This document shows, in pieces, positions 49,412-61,957 of a stretch of DNA of 64,000 nucleotides (within the stretch, counting starts at the first letter, position 1; each line of letters begins with the position of its first letter). Under the pieces are notes generated by a model that was not told the DNA's origin, did not search any database, and saw only the letters and a program-made list of their open reading frames with translations. The stretch is from NCBI RefSeq assembly GCF_035582795.1, contig NC_134365.1:222287887-222351886 (forward strand). Reading direction: 5' to 3'. The DNA is from Mycteria americana (taxonomy: Eukaryota > Chordata > Aves > Ciconiiformes > Ciconiidae). The position numbers were made by a program, and so were the translations under genes.

Positions 49412-50198
49412 GGTTGTATGTGTGAATCTTCACATGCATTTGTGGACGAGTATTCTGCATTAAACATGGAGTCGTGGCTGATGGTATAGAGTAGATCGTA
49501 CCCAGCTGTACAGTGTAAGCTTGTGGTATAAAAATACTCTGAGCGCTTTTATGACAGTGGAAACGGTTGTATGCTCTCGTAACTTTGTCAGGCTCTATTG
49601 TTTGGTAATTAGAGCTGGAAAACTCTGCCCTTTTTTGCCTTGCTCGCCATGCTGCTGGTCTGTAGCCTTGCAAAATACCCTCGTTGCCTTTCATTTTCCT
49701 CACTCCACAAGTGGGAATGGTAACCTCTGGATACATTCCTTACAAAACTGTTTAATGCCTTTGTTAAAATTTATGAAGTTGTCCTTGGCTTGGTTTTTTT
49801 ATGCAAAACCAGAGTTTCAGGGGAGGAACCCTGAGCAAGGAAGTTAAGCTGAGTCCTTGTTTATATTAGTAAAAATATATAAACAATTCTTTTTCCCCAA
49901 ATGCAAGACTTTTTTTCCCCCCCCCTGCCGTTCCAGTGTTTATAAAAGCAAGTTATGTAAATGACATTCTTATAATTAAACTGCTATCTAATCCTATCCC
50001 GATGGCTGCTCTTGCTATGAAGCTCAGTGCTGCTGGGGGCAATCGGCTGCGACGGCATTAACGCGGCTTTTCAGCATTATTAAAGATAATGGGACCTCGT
50101 CGAAGAAAATTGAGAGAACCTGAAATTAAACAAACAGAATTCTCATTAGAGAGGATCTCCCACGAGAAAGGAAAGATCTGGAATAAAATACTTTGATG

Positions 50199-50480
50199 TT
50201 ACAGAGTCACTGAGGCTGGCAGGGACTTCTGGAGAGCGTCCTCGCCCACCCTGCCCAAGCAGGGCCACCCGGCGCTGGTGGCCCAGGGTCGTGTCCAGTT
50301 GAGGTTTGACTGTCTCCGTGGATGGAGACTCCCCACCCTCTCTGGGCAGCTTGTGCCAGCGCTTGACCACCCTAAAAGAAATAAATAAAAGTAAAAATGC
50401 CCTTTCTGGCGTTTAAGTCAGATCTCCCGTATTCCAGTTTGTGTCGTTGCCGCTTGTCCTTTCAGGGCGGGCCGGGGCTG
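50199..50480 (-). mobile_element. CR1 LINE 3'-end fragment
   Basis: In reverse orientation it starts with acagagtcactgaggctgg. It then carries 'cctgcccaagcagggccacc' and 'ggatggagactcccc' and ends within gcttgtcctttcagggcggg. This is the older CR1 subtype without the simple ATAGAATCATAGAAT start. Confidence 0.85.
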
Positions 50481-50647
50481 AGGAGGCAGTCGCAGCAGGA
50501 GAAGGGAAAAGAGCGGGAAGTGTCATTTCTCCTAAGCCATTTTGTGGGACAGGGCTTGCTGATCTGTTCATACAACCAGCCCAAACGGTTTTCATGGTAG
50601 ATGCCTCTCCAGCTCTGCCTAGGCTACTCTAGCACTTAAGCCTAAGT

Positions 50648-51990
50648 GTCTGCTGATGATCTCCTGGGTGGTGGCACCCAGAGGGATGACAGCACCCATT
50701 GGGATGGCAGCAGGGCCCCGGGCAGTCTGCTCAGAGGAGATTGCATCGGAGATTGCAAAATACCTTTAGTGGGGGGCGGAGGTGGGTGGGTGTGAGTCTG
50801 GAGCAATGGCAGGAGAAGGGATATAAAGATGGCATGTGTTGATAGTGCCCGGGGTAGCAGGCCATCAAGGCAGTCTGTCAGGACACCAATGGGGGGAAAA
50901 GGGACTTTTTCTTCTGAAAGGAAAGGCTATTTAGTGGGTAGATAAAGAACAGGACTGGAGGCATAAAACAGTGAAGAGACAAAAGACTCCTGATGACTGG
51001 GAGAGGTGGGGTGGGAGGGCTGAGTGGAGATGAGGGTGTCAGCTCTGAGGGGTCCAGAAGTCGCACCCCAGATCCTGGTGTGGTCTGCCACCTAGGAACA
51101 AGTTGGGACAAATGACGAGGACCAGACAGCAAGTGGCTCTTTGTAGAAACTGCTGTATCAAAACCCAGTGCTAGGCCTTCTGGAAGAGGAGGATGTTATT
51201 AAACAAAACCAATTTCTCACTCATTTCAAGGCTTTCGCTCACTGAAGGTGCCACACGTTGTACCTGGGTGGCCTGACATGGAGTGTCGTCGTGTGTGACG
51301 TGGAGGGCAAGGCCTGCTGGCTACGGAGCCCTCATTTACATTGTCAACTGGTCAAGAGGAACCCAAGAGATGACGTAGCTTTTGGATAAGTCCTTTTTTT
51401 ATCTCCCTTTAGGAGACAAGGGTTATTTTTTTGCTTAAACTTCCATAAATCTTAGGCAAGGTTGCTGGCCCTGGGCTTTGTTTCTTCATTTGGGGTATTT
51501 TTACAGCTGCCTCCCTGTAGCTGGGCTGGGGTGGGGAATGGCCCAAGGTGTCTGGTGAAACCTCATGACCATTCTGTTATCAGTGCAGGGTCGTCTGCTG
51601 ATTGAATCACTTGTGCCCTTATTCAGGCTTTTCCTGGCCTTGAGGCAAACAACAAATTCCTGGCCCTTTACTAGCTTGATTGCTGTCAATTGTGTGCTGG
51701 GCTGTCAGCGCCGCCATTCTTGCAGCCATTGCCATTCTTGCAGCCATTGCGTTGTTGCTCTTTCTGCTGCTTTCACAGTGGTGCCTCACTCATGGCATCC
51801 ATGTTACGGATGCCCAGGGGTTGGGGTTGTCCTTGTGGCTGCAGGAAACCTGGGCAGGATCACTTCAGTGCGTGTGTCTTGTTGCCTGAATGCTGGACGG
51901 ACCACTGGGACAGACGTGGTTTGGGGCCCAAGAGTTACGTGGTTATGAGAGTGTTAATAAGAATAAAGCCACTCTTGTTTTATAATAACA
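50648..51990 (+). mobile_element. possible solitary LTR or unknown retroelement remnant
   Basis: About 1.3 kb has a texture unlike its surroundings. There is a TATA-like atataaag near 50820. A late AATAAA at about 51963 is followed by cactcttgtttta, and an 18-bp tandem duplication (gccattcttgcagccatt) lies at 51713-51730 and 51731-51748. The layout is suggestive of U3/R, and TG...CA termini can be drawn (50648 and 51990), but I found no matching target-site duplication and no polyprotein. This is a tentative label. Confidence 0.25.
51713..51748. repeat. 18-bp perfect tandem duplication
   Basis: The unit gccattcttgcagccatt occurs twice back-to-back. Confidence 0.95.
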
Positions 51991-54900
51991 TGACCTTTCC
52001 TTCCTCTAATTTGAACTTTGCCAGAGCGTTGCTACGTTCATTGCTACAATAATAAGCACAGGCTCAGAACAAGATGATAACGTAATATTTTGGGAGATAT
52101 CTTTTAGCCTGATTTCATTTTTCCGTCTGAAGTCAGGTCCAAAGGCAGTATAAATACAATGACCGTCCCATGTTCTTGCTCTCTGCCATTGAGCAGCACG
52201 ACAAATTGCAGAAAAGGCCCAGCACAAAGTTCTGAGCTAATTTTGCAATAACCACAAAGAAAACTCTTGCAGGGTAGGAGAGGAAAACCAAATCTGTGCA
52301 AATCAATGTTAGGGCATCCAATAATATTTAAAATAATTCTGCCAAGTTCCTCACCCTTGCCAATTAAAATCAACAAAAATTACACAGACGAAAAATTGCC
52401 TCGCCCTGGTTGCTGTGAAGTACTTGGACAAAGTTGTTGCAGTGTCGTTAGTCACCCTTCCACCTCCTGCTGCCGCCCAAGGTGTAATGGAAGAACGGAG
52501 GCTTCCTGGCACACCCGAGCAGGGAAACACTGACTTCACCTCCTGAACTGCCACCGGTTCTCACGCCCTGCCCGCCACGGCGTTGTCCCTGGCTGCTGCT
52601 TCGGTCGCTGTGTGTTGCTGTAGCAGATGCTTTATCCCAGGTCCAACCGCAGGCTCCGTGAGTCCAGGTGTCCCTTATCTCCACCGGCTTCCTACGGCAG
52701 CTGGCCAGGAGCAACGCGGGGTGAGGACAGCCCCGCTGTGCCGGGGAAGGGAGAACTTTTCGGCTCACTCACTGGCTGGTTTTGGTCACCAGTTTATAGG
52801 GCGGCTGGGCTCTCCTGGCCGTGTGGGTGGCCACGAGTTAGTGCAGAATGAACTTCCCGAGGTTTGTGAAGCAGCAGGACACCCGCACTGCCTCTTCAGG
52901 AGCGCACAAGTGGTCTCCATCATTGCCCCAGTCGTCTTGCCATATCTGTTAGGAGGAGCAGCATGTTCCATCACTTACTTTCTTCTTCTTCAGCTAATGA
53001 ATGCAGAAAACCAAAACTTTAGACAGAGCTACTGACTACTGCCCCAAGCGCAGTATTTGCCATGCTGGACCTAGAGGGAAGGGTCTTGTTTGGACTCTGG
53101 TTCGGTGGTGGGAGCTGGTGTGGGGACGCAGCTCCGTGTCCGACAACCGGGGCACGGCGACTTGTCAGCGGAGGGAGGAATTGCTCCTTTTATGAATTTT
53201 TCTGTTTCTTACAAAACAGACCATTTTGTGTGGTGTTTTCATAGGCAAGCTTGAAAGAATCTGATTTACTCGGTCCTGGATACGTTTGGGGGTTTGGGGG
53301 GGGGTGGGGTGTTTTGGTTTTTTACTGAGGTCAGCAAAGGATGAATGCACAGCAATAGGTGTGTGAGGTAACTTGGACTGGAGAGAGAGAAAGTGGCTGT
53401 TAATGTAAAGTGATTTGGTAGAGAAGGTTCAATCTTTGCATTTGGAAATAAAGCAGCATGTGGCCTCTCCGAGTGCCCTGCTGCAGGGAGGCACGGTGGG
53501 TCTGGTTTTTCCGAAGCTAAACTGTTTTATATTTTCTCCTGTTTATTTCACAACTCGACGAGGTAGAAGGAGGAGATTGTGCCAAAACCAATAATAATAA
53601 TCTTTCTAGATAATGAAACCAAACCTATACATTCCGCCCAAGTTATGTCGGTTCCAGGCCCGGCAATGCTTGTAACTCGCAGAAGTGCTCTGGTGCACAA
53701 CGTGTTGTCGTTGATCACAATCTCCTACAAAGAAGTCACCAAAGAAAACCCGAGCCCACGGCCGGAGTGGCTGGATACGGGGGTGGGCGGAAGAGTGGGG
53801 TGCTGGGGGGGTCGTTGTACCCCAAGGGAGCAGAGCACGGCTCGGGGCTTTCCTCCGGCTGTGGTGGGTGCTCCCCGCGTCGACCCGGTGGGCGAAGCAC
53901 GGCTGGGTCTTGTTCGTTAACGGGGACTTCTGCTCGGCCAGGGTTGCGCAGCTGGGCGTTTCTCCCGGTGAGACGGACGTTAAAGCACGGACGTCCGGCG
54001 GTGGGCTGGGACAAAGCCAGCCAGGAGCGGCTGTGGTGCTGCTACCTACACGATCCATATTCCCTGATGCGCGTGGGTGCACGCGTCTAGTCTGGTTTCT
54101 CGTTGGTGCGATTCTGCAGCAGCAGATTGTACAGCGTGTAACCATGCGATCAGCCCGTTTGCCTCTGCGTGTCCCTAAAGATGACTGGGTTTTCGGGCCA
54201 GAGAGCCCCTTTTTAAAATCCTGCTTTTGTAACCAAAAAAAGTCATCCCTCTGGGTGCCTCCCCTTGAAAATTCGGGTTATCTGTGGGTTACCAACGGCC
54301 ACCTTAGGGACGAGTAGTGTGCCCGAAGGGCCTCGGTGTCTGATGCCCTGTGCCTGTTAGCGGGAGGGCTTGCGGGGCTGCTCCAGGCCAGGGCTGAGGC
54401 CGTGGGTACTGGGACGTGCGCGGCGTGGGCAGGGGCTGCCGGCAGCTCTGCCTGCAGCGGCACTGAGTCACGGAGCCGGAGCTGGAGAACCCACTGGGAC
54501 GGTTTACTCGCCAGGTTTGAAAAAGAGACTTTTAGGTCTGAACAAAACCTGCTCTGATCTGCTCTGTGCGTGATCAGGGCGCCCGCGCCGAAGCCCTACC
54601 AGAAGCTCAGAGGGTTGCACCGGTATAGCTGCTTGCTGTGCCTGTGTCAGAGGTTTTAAGGGCTTATCTACCCATTTTTAGCCTAGTGCTGGAGGTTAGA
54701 AGTAGGTTCTCCTTAAAAAGCTCTAAAGGATAGACCAGACCTGGAATTTTAGGGCAATTCTACTTTTTGAGATTTTTTGGGGTTTGTAGTTTTGAGGGCT
54801 TTTGCTCTTTCCTGAAGCGGTGACAAGAGCTCTGGTGTCCCAGCCTCGGGGGGTGGCGGGGCACGGAGCGGGGTGTGACAACAGCAGTTATCCATACTTA

Positions 54901-56011
54901 ATCGTTGTAAATGGATTTGGATATTTAACGATGGCAATTTTTAGCACACATGCATAGGGTGCAGCTGTTTACCTAACGTACAAATGAATGTTCCTGAGAT
55001 GGTTCATCAGGCACCTCCGGGGTCTAACTTTTCTCTGGAGAACGATCGGCTCTTAGGATCTCCTGGACGTTACACACAAGCTCGGTAATCTGAGCAGGGT
55101 ACCTTATTTAGAAAAACAAACAAAACCCCACAAAAAGCCTTTCCAATTTATAGCGTATGACACTATGCACTGGCGCATGAAATTAGTTCAGGATTTGAAA
55201 GATGCTAGTGCAAAATCTATAGCTAAGATCTTGACTGCATTGCTGTATACGTGTATATATAAACATACCAGAAATCATGGTTACAAGCATAATATACGAG
55301 CTTGATCTGATTTCAATAACGCTCTGACATCCACCTACATGTTTTTTGAGCGACGTTGTTTTAAGCAGAACATGACTTTGAAGAACATAATTTATTCTGC
55401 TGCAGGTAAGTAAAGTTAAAATTAAATTCCTGATCCTTGGCTTATGTTCCTCAAAATTAAAAGCCCAGTGTTTTATTCAGTCTCCTCATTAGGGATACGT
55501 TCGTAATAAAGCTGGTTGTGAGCCACGTACTTAGCATGGGGAGAGATGAGGAGGAAAATCAACAGTTAAAGGTAGGAAGACAGCATTACATTTACATGGC
55601 ATTCTAGTTTGTTGTTTGGTTTTTGGGTTGTTTGTGGGTTGTTTTGGGGGGTTTTTTTGTTGTTGGTTTTTTTTTTTTTTACACTGAGTTCTTACAAAAA
55701 TATTTAGGAATAAGTAGCTTATGGCTGAAGCTGCACTGAGTTCGGAAGCTGCCGTAGCTGACAGGACGTGAGCAGACCCTGCGCCTGGACCGCTGTGGGC
55801 AGCGTGGCTGCGGCGGGTGGTTCGCTGAGCTTAGGTTTGTGGAGCTCTTTAGGGGCTGGGGTTTTGTTTGGTTTGTTTTAGCCAGTCCAGAAGGGCTGAG
55901 GGATGGGTTTCCACTGTGAAGTCTGGAAATGCACATGATGCCATCAGCTGGCGTCGGTTTGGTTTCCTCCGTGTGGGAGGCTCTGTGCTTACGCATGGAG
56001 ATCAGTGCTAT

Positions 56012-56600
56012 TACAGAATCCCAGACTGGCTGAGGTGGGTCCCTCTGGTCCAAGCCCCTGCTCACCCAGAGCTGGTGGCCCAGGACCGTGTCCAGGTGGG
56101 TTTGAGTGCCTCCAAGGATGGAGACTCCACCACCTCCCTGGGCAACCTGGGCCAGGGCTGGGCCACCCTCCCAGTGAAAAGTGTTTCCTGCTGTGCAGAG
56201 GGACCCTCCTGTGTTCCAGCGTGTGCCCATGGGCTCTGGTCCTGGCACTGGGCACCACTGGGAAGAGCCTGGCTCCGTCCCCTTGGCACCCTCCCCGCAG
56301 GTGTGGATGAGATCCCACGGATGAGATCCCCCTGAGCCCTCTCTTCCCCAGGCTGAACAGCCCCAGCCCTCCCAGCTGAGGATCCCCTCCCTCCACCTGC
56401 TGGCCACGCTCCTCCTCATGCAGCCCCGGACACCCTTGGCCACCTTGGCTCGTGGTCAGCTTGGTGCCCACCAGGACCTCCTCTGCCAAGCTGCTTTCCA
56501 GCCGCTGGCCCCAGCCTGTGCTGGTGCCTGGGCTTGTTCCTCCCCAGGGGCAGGACGGAGGCAGGGCTGTTGGCAGGCAGGTCTGGTAATGTGAGCCCTC
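56012..56600 (-). mobile_element. CR1 LINE 3'-end fragment
   Basis: In reverse orientation it carries 'acagaatcccagactggctg', 'ggtggcccaggaccgtgtcc', 'ggatggagactccacc' and 'ccctgggcaacctgggccag', then a further 400 bp of CR1 3' region. It is of the same older subtype as the copy at 50.2 kb. The open frames here are spurious. Confidence 0.85.
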
Positions 56601-57768
56601 CATGTCACAAGCAAATTGACTGAGTGGATTTTTAAATGTGGTAGGTAACATATATTCTGTCAGAACCTCTGTTTAAGAGGCTTTTGGACTTCCTCTAGGA
56701 GTTTTTTTTTCCATAGGGATCATATAGTATGTGCTAAAATAATTAAAATAATTTTTAAAAACTTGTGTGGATTTAACGTTCAGAAGTCTTCCGTATTGGT
56801 AGTGAATCCAAGTATTTGCTAGTTGTGTGGGGAGGTAGCAGAGAGGTGAATAGTCCAAATGATCGTCTTTGGCTGCCGAGGCGAACGTCTGCCCAGCTGT
56901 TCCCAGCAGATGCAGTGTGTGTAGCAGCAGCAGGAGAAAATCCACCTACTTTTCTCATAAATAAGCATGTCTTACCTTGAGAGGATCATCTTAGAGTTTG
57001 GTTTGAGCTCATACGTAATTTGGACTTTTCTGCTTAAATTCCTAGGAGTGCAGTCTGAACTCTTTGATTTTTTTGCGTGTGAGACCTTCCTAAAGGGAAC
57101 TGGGCCAGGAGCTGTTAAACTGGTTTCACAGCGGTAATTCTTAAATCTTTATCTGCTTACAGTGAATCTGATATAGCCTCTGTGGAACAAAAGGGGGTTT
57201 CTTACTGGGTGTCACGAAAGGGCTCACCTTTGGGGATGTTTTCATCTGTGCTTTTGACTCAGCGCTGCAGCGTTGGTCTGCGGTCGTCGCGGTGAGTCAC
57301 GCATCGCCACGCGGCAGTGCCATAGAGGGGATGGACCAGCCACGTTTGGTGCTTACACGGACTCAGGCATGCAGCAAAATCTAAAGCGTTCGTCTTGAAA
57401 TGTAGAAAAATATGTGAAAGCAAGCCAGAAAAATCCATTTCATAATCAGGAAGAAGGCTAACTTTTTTTAGTTGACGTGTTATATAAACATACAACTCTT
57501 ACTCTCAAAATGTCCTAGCGAGGCGCTGTGCCAACCCTAACAATCTCCAAGCGAGAAATGAGGCTCGTGAAATGGGAGGTGAAGTATAGCCGCAGTCCTC
57601 CCCTTCCCCTGCCAGCGGGGCTTCGGGGACGCCATAGGGGCAGGAGCAAGCCCCAGCTGTGGGGCCTGCCCTCGGAGCACTGGGAGGCCCGGGGCGGTGG
57701 AGCTGCTGCAGAAGGTGACCCGGAGGAGAGCAGCCTCGCTGAGGCCGTGACCTTCCCTTCGCTGTTAG

Positions 57769-58167
<399 letters not shown>

Positions 58168-58900
58168 TGAAATGCAGGTGTGCAAACTCGTAGGCTGTTG
58201 GCTGCCGATCTCTTCATCTGGCAGGGGAAACAATGTGCCATCCTGAGCCAAGTTTCTGATCCAAACGGCGTATTTCAGTACTGTAATCTTTAGTGCCTGT
58301 GGCTTCTCCTCTGTTCTGGGGGTTTCTAGCCACTTAATCTTTTTCTGCACATGAGGTATTATCAATTTATTCCAACAATGAAAGACAAGGGGGTTGGTTT
58401 ACATGATTGTTGTTACTATTTCATTCCTTTTTTAATTGTGAGGTTAGGAAACACCTCTGAATTCTGATCCAGCCTCTCTGTCACTGTTGAGCAAACACAC
58501 CGGCTGCTGTCTCCTTCACATTACAGTATTTACTACGTTCTTCCACCAACCCAGCTGAAACAGTTACAGTACATGTGTGCATACCGCTGAAAAAAGGGAC
58601 AATTTTTTGTTGTCCTGGCCTTGGAGATTATAGCTGTTAACTTCATTGAAGAGAAATAAAAGCGGTGTTGTTTTCTTACATAGGCAGCAATAGAAATAAG
58701 TGACTACTAGAAAAGGGAAAGCTGTTTGTTTATAGTGTTGCCTCAGGTGCAGTGGATGCTCGTTTACAAGGCTCTGTTCAAGGTGGGGAATTCTGTCTTA
58801 TAAGGAGACTGGCATCTAAATAAGAAAGTCCAAGTGTTGGAAGCTAAAAGAAAGCAGACGGACGAAGGGATCTGCCGCCAGTCACAGGCAGTTCTCCGGT

Positions 58901-59475
58901 TCATAGAATCATAGAATGGCTTGGGTTGGAAGGGACCTTCAAAGACCCATCCAGTCCAGCCCCCTGCCACGGGCAGGGACACCTTCCACCAGATCAGCTT
59001 GCTCAGAGCCCCGTCAACCTCATCTTGAACACTTCCAGGGATGGGGCATCTCCCACCTCTCTGGGCAACCTGGGCCAGGGTCTCACCACCCTCATTGTAA
59101 AACATTTCTTCCTTAGATCTAGTCTGAATCTCCCCTCTTTTGGTTTAAAACCATCACCCCTTGTCCTATCGCAACCCGCCCTGCTAAAAAGCCTGTCCCC
59201 ATCTTTCCTGTAGGCCCCCTTTAAGTACTGAAAGGCCACAATAAGGTCTCCCCGGAGCCGTCTCTTCTCCAGGCTGAACACCCCCAGCTCTCTCAGCCTT
59301 TCTCCACAGCAGAGGTGCTCCAGCCCTCGGATCGTTTCCGTGCCCTCCTCTGGACCCGCTCCCACAGCTCCGTGTCTTTCCTGTGCCGAGGGCTCCAGAG
59401 CTGGGCGCAGTGCCCGGGGGGGTCTCAGGAGAGCAGTGTCGAGGGGCAGTTCTCCCAATCCCTCCATCCACAGCA
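58901..59475 (-). mobile_element. CR1 LINE, 5'-truncated
   Basis: It starts with the reverse-complemented tail tcatagaatcatagaatgg and ggttggaagggacc, and continues through ccctgccacgggcagggac and gctgaacacccccagctctc. It ends near ctcccaatccctcc, which corresponds to the end of the reverse-transcriptase ORF. It is well preserved, suggesting a younger subfamily than the copies at 50 and 56 kb. Confidence 0.92.
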
Positions 59476-59955
59476 AAACCACTGCCCGGCTAGGGATGTG
59501 CTGCCTGTCCTGGCCGTACCGCTGGGCTCAGGAGGACGATGCATGGCTCTAGAGCTACACAAGTTGCTTGAAGGATGGAGGCGTAGGTCTCGTGCTAAAT
59601 CCATGTCCCGTGACTGAGGCTGGGCTGTGTGGGTGCAAGGGCTGTTGAATGGTCTGAATTCTTGGCCCTGGAAAGAGGCGAGCCAGGAGCTGCTGAGACC
59701 ACTGCTGGTGGTGAGCCGGTACCCAGGGTGCGCCCGGCCGGAGGTGGGTGGTGGGGCTGGCAGCCGCGTGTGCTGCGCTGCGGAGCTCTGCTGAACGCGC
59801 CCTCCGCACCCCGGGCCTTTGCCTGATGAAGATGTCGGTACGTGTATTGTAGGCTCAGGAAAGACAGCTTGTGGGAGAACCTGATACCGGCTCTGTGTGA
59901 GGTTGGGAGTGTACAGAATTGTGACCTGCTGCTTCTGGACCAAAAGGCATCTCTT

Positions 59956-59978
59956 CCCCCCCCCCCCCCCCCCCCCCT
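59956..59978. repeat. poly(C) tract, 23 bases
   Basis: Uninterrupted C run, unusual in length. The exact number may be affected by sequencing or assembly. Confidence 0.85.
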
Positions 59979-60057
59979 TCTGATCCAGATGACAAACCGA
60001 AGGCATGCGAGAGCCTGCACAACAAGCCGTCCTTCACGGGCCCCTCTCCCGGCTGCT

Positions 60058-60150
60058 TTATTCCCACTTCTCGGATAAAGAAACCGCAGTCCAGGGAGGT
60101 TAAATCTCCCACCCACAGTAGTGGGAGCAGCAGTTCAGTTTATTGGGCAA
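60058..60150 (-). mobile_element. MIR-like SINE remnant
   Basis: The sequence ggataaagaaaccgcagtcc, then agggaggttaaatctccc and acccacagtagtgggagcag, parallels the reverse-complemented MIR core (gaggaaactgaggcacagag, aggttaag..., cacacagctag). It is diverged. Confidence 0.45.
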
Positions 60151-60397
60151 ATCCAGCCGTCACAAGGGCTCTTTGCTTTCCTGGGAGGTGAGTCTCCAGC
60201 GAGGTGGCACAACAGCCTGGAGCTGCACCCTACTTATGAGGAGCCAGCGGCGTTGGTTGGCTGTTCCCAGGTTGCAGGGCTGTTCCCTCTGCCTAAATCC
60301 CACTTCACGGGGTAATTAAAACAAATGAAAAGCTTTCAGTTGCATTTCCTAAAATGCGGTGTTTTCCCTGGAGGCAGTTCTCTGCTCAGCATTGCTT

Positions 60398-60520
60398 TGG
60401 AGCTGCAGCTCTGCCTCTCCCACTGACTCCTGGGGTAGCCTCAGGCAAATGAATTCACTTGGTGCATCCTACTCGCCTGTTATTAAATTGAGGATAAGCC
60501 TCATGTTGTTAGGGTTGGGC
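60398..60520 (+). mobile_element. MIR-like SINE remnant
   Basis: The sequence ctctgcctctcccactgact, then ctcaggcaaatgaattcac and gaggataagcctcatgttgt, follows the MIR core order (ctctgccacttact, gggcaagtcacttaac, ggataataat, tcatagggttgttg). It lies about 300 bp from an oppositely oriented MIR-like piece. Confidence 0.5.
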
Positions 60521-61957
60521 ATTAACTAGCAATTTTTATGGCTCTCTGAGCAAATCTGGCCCTCTGTCTCGGTGGGCCAGTTGAGAGTACAAGCACTAGC
60601 AGTGTTATCTGTTCGAAGCCTTTGGACCGTCAGTTCATTTTACAGTATAGATATTGCCATTGTATGAGTAATAACATTTATTTTTCTAAAAGGCTTCAGA
60701 ATCGCTGCCTTGCTGCCATTGCCAGTCAGTCTTCAGAGCCCTCATAGCTGGTTCAGACCGATGCCCGAGCCCCTTGCATCGCCTGTCTTGGTCCCCGCAG
60801 CTCTCCTCCAGTTTCTGGTGTGTGCGTTACCCCTTCCTGCTCACGAGAAGCAGAGCTGCCAGGATGGTGTTGCCGAGCTTGGTGATCGGAGCCTTGCGCG
60901 TCCCTGCTGGGGCTTCCCGCAGTGTCCCCCCTCTCCCAGGTGCTCCCAGCAGTCTCCCCTTAATTTTTCCCCTGCCCGTACCAGTTCCTACCTCTCACTC
61001 TTTGCCATCCGCTTCCAGGGGACATTGATTCCCACATTGGCTTTTGCCTGCGCGCGTTATCTCCCCCTGCTCATCCAAACGGGGTTCGGTGTCGCGTTGG
61101 TCCCCAGCTCCCTTCCCGAGATCCACTCTGCTGCCCGCAGGGAAGCGGGACGCAGCACCGTGCTTGTGTCATGGGTTAGCCCTCGCCGGTACCCGAGCGC
61201 TGCCCTGGGGTTACCGCAGCCGCCGCTGCACCCTTCACCACGTCTGTCGTCTTTAGTGTTATTTTCTGAGCAATTTGGGACAGGAATTGTGTTTGAATAG
61301 TATTGGGGGGAATTTTGCAGTTGTTACAAGCTTCCCAGCAAAAGGTGGTGGTTTTCCTTAGAAAGGAAGGAGATGATGGTATTTCTGTCGTTTAATGGAA
61401 AAAGCTGTTTTCTGTTACTTCTGCTGTTAATGGTTGGGTATGGGTAGTTTGAAGAAGTAGATAAATGTGGAATTTTTCATATAAGAAAGTCTGTTTTTTT
61501 GTAAAAGTTTGTTTTGGCTAATTGAGACCTCCTGTATTAAATGGCTTCCTTCCTATAGTTTACCCGTGCATTAAAATGCTGCCGTAAGGACATGACAAAT
61601 AGGATAATCCTCAGGAAAACCCATCCTTCTCCCTCGAACCCCAAGCGCAGCCCGTTGCTGGGCTCTGCCATGAGAAACGCGTACTGGCTGTTGGTACGTG
61701 CCGCAGTGCGGGATTTTGCTGGCGAGAGGAGGAAACCCAGAGGCTGGCAAAGGCTGCCGGGTGCTAAATCGAGCCCAGCAGACACCAAAACCCTGAGGAG
61801 CAGCGACCCAAGCGTGCTATGCATTTTATGTGCAAATATTGCTCTCTGTGGAAAATACTTGTGTGCACATGGAGGTCTCTGCGGCTGGCAGAGAATTAGT
61901 ATTTATATCTGTTTACCTGTTGACAAAATGAAGTACTGTAGTGACCCCAAGTTATAG

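Noticed and set aside
51680-51889. Small hydrophobic membrane protein
   Set aside because: The hydrophobic stretch comes mostly from an 18-bp tandem duplication. No family or expression evidence.
55679-56651. Open frames of 155-254 aa
   Set aside because: They lie mostly inside an antisense CR1 3' region that does not encode protein there.
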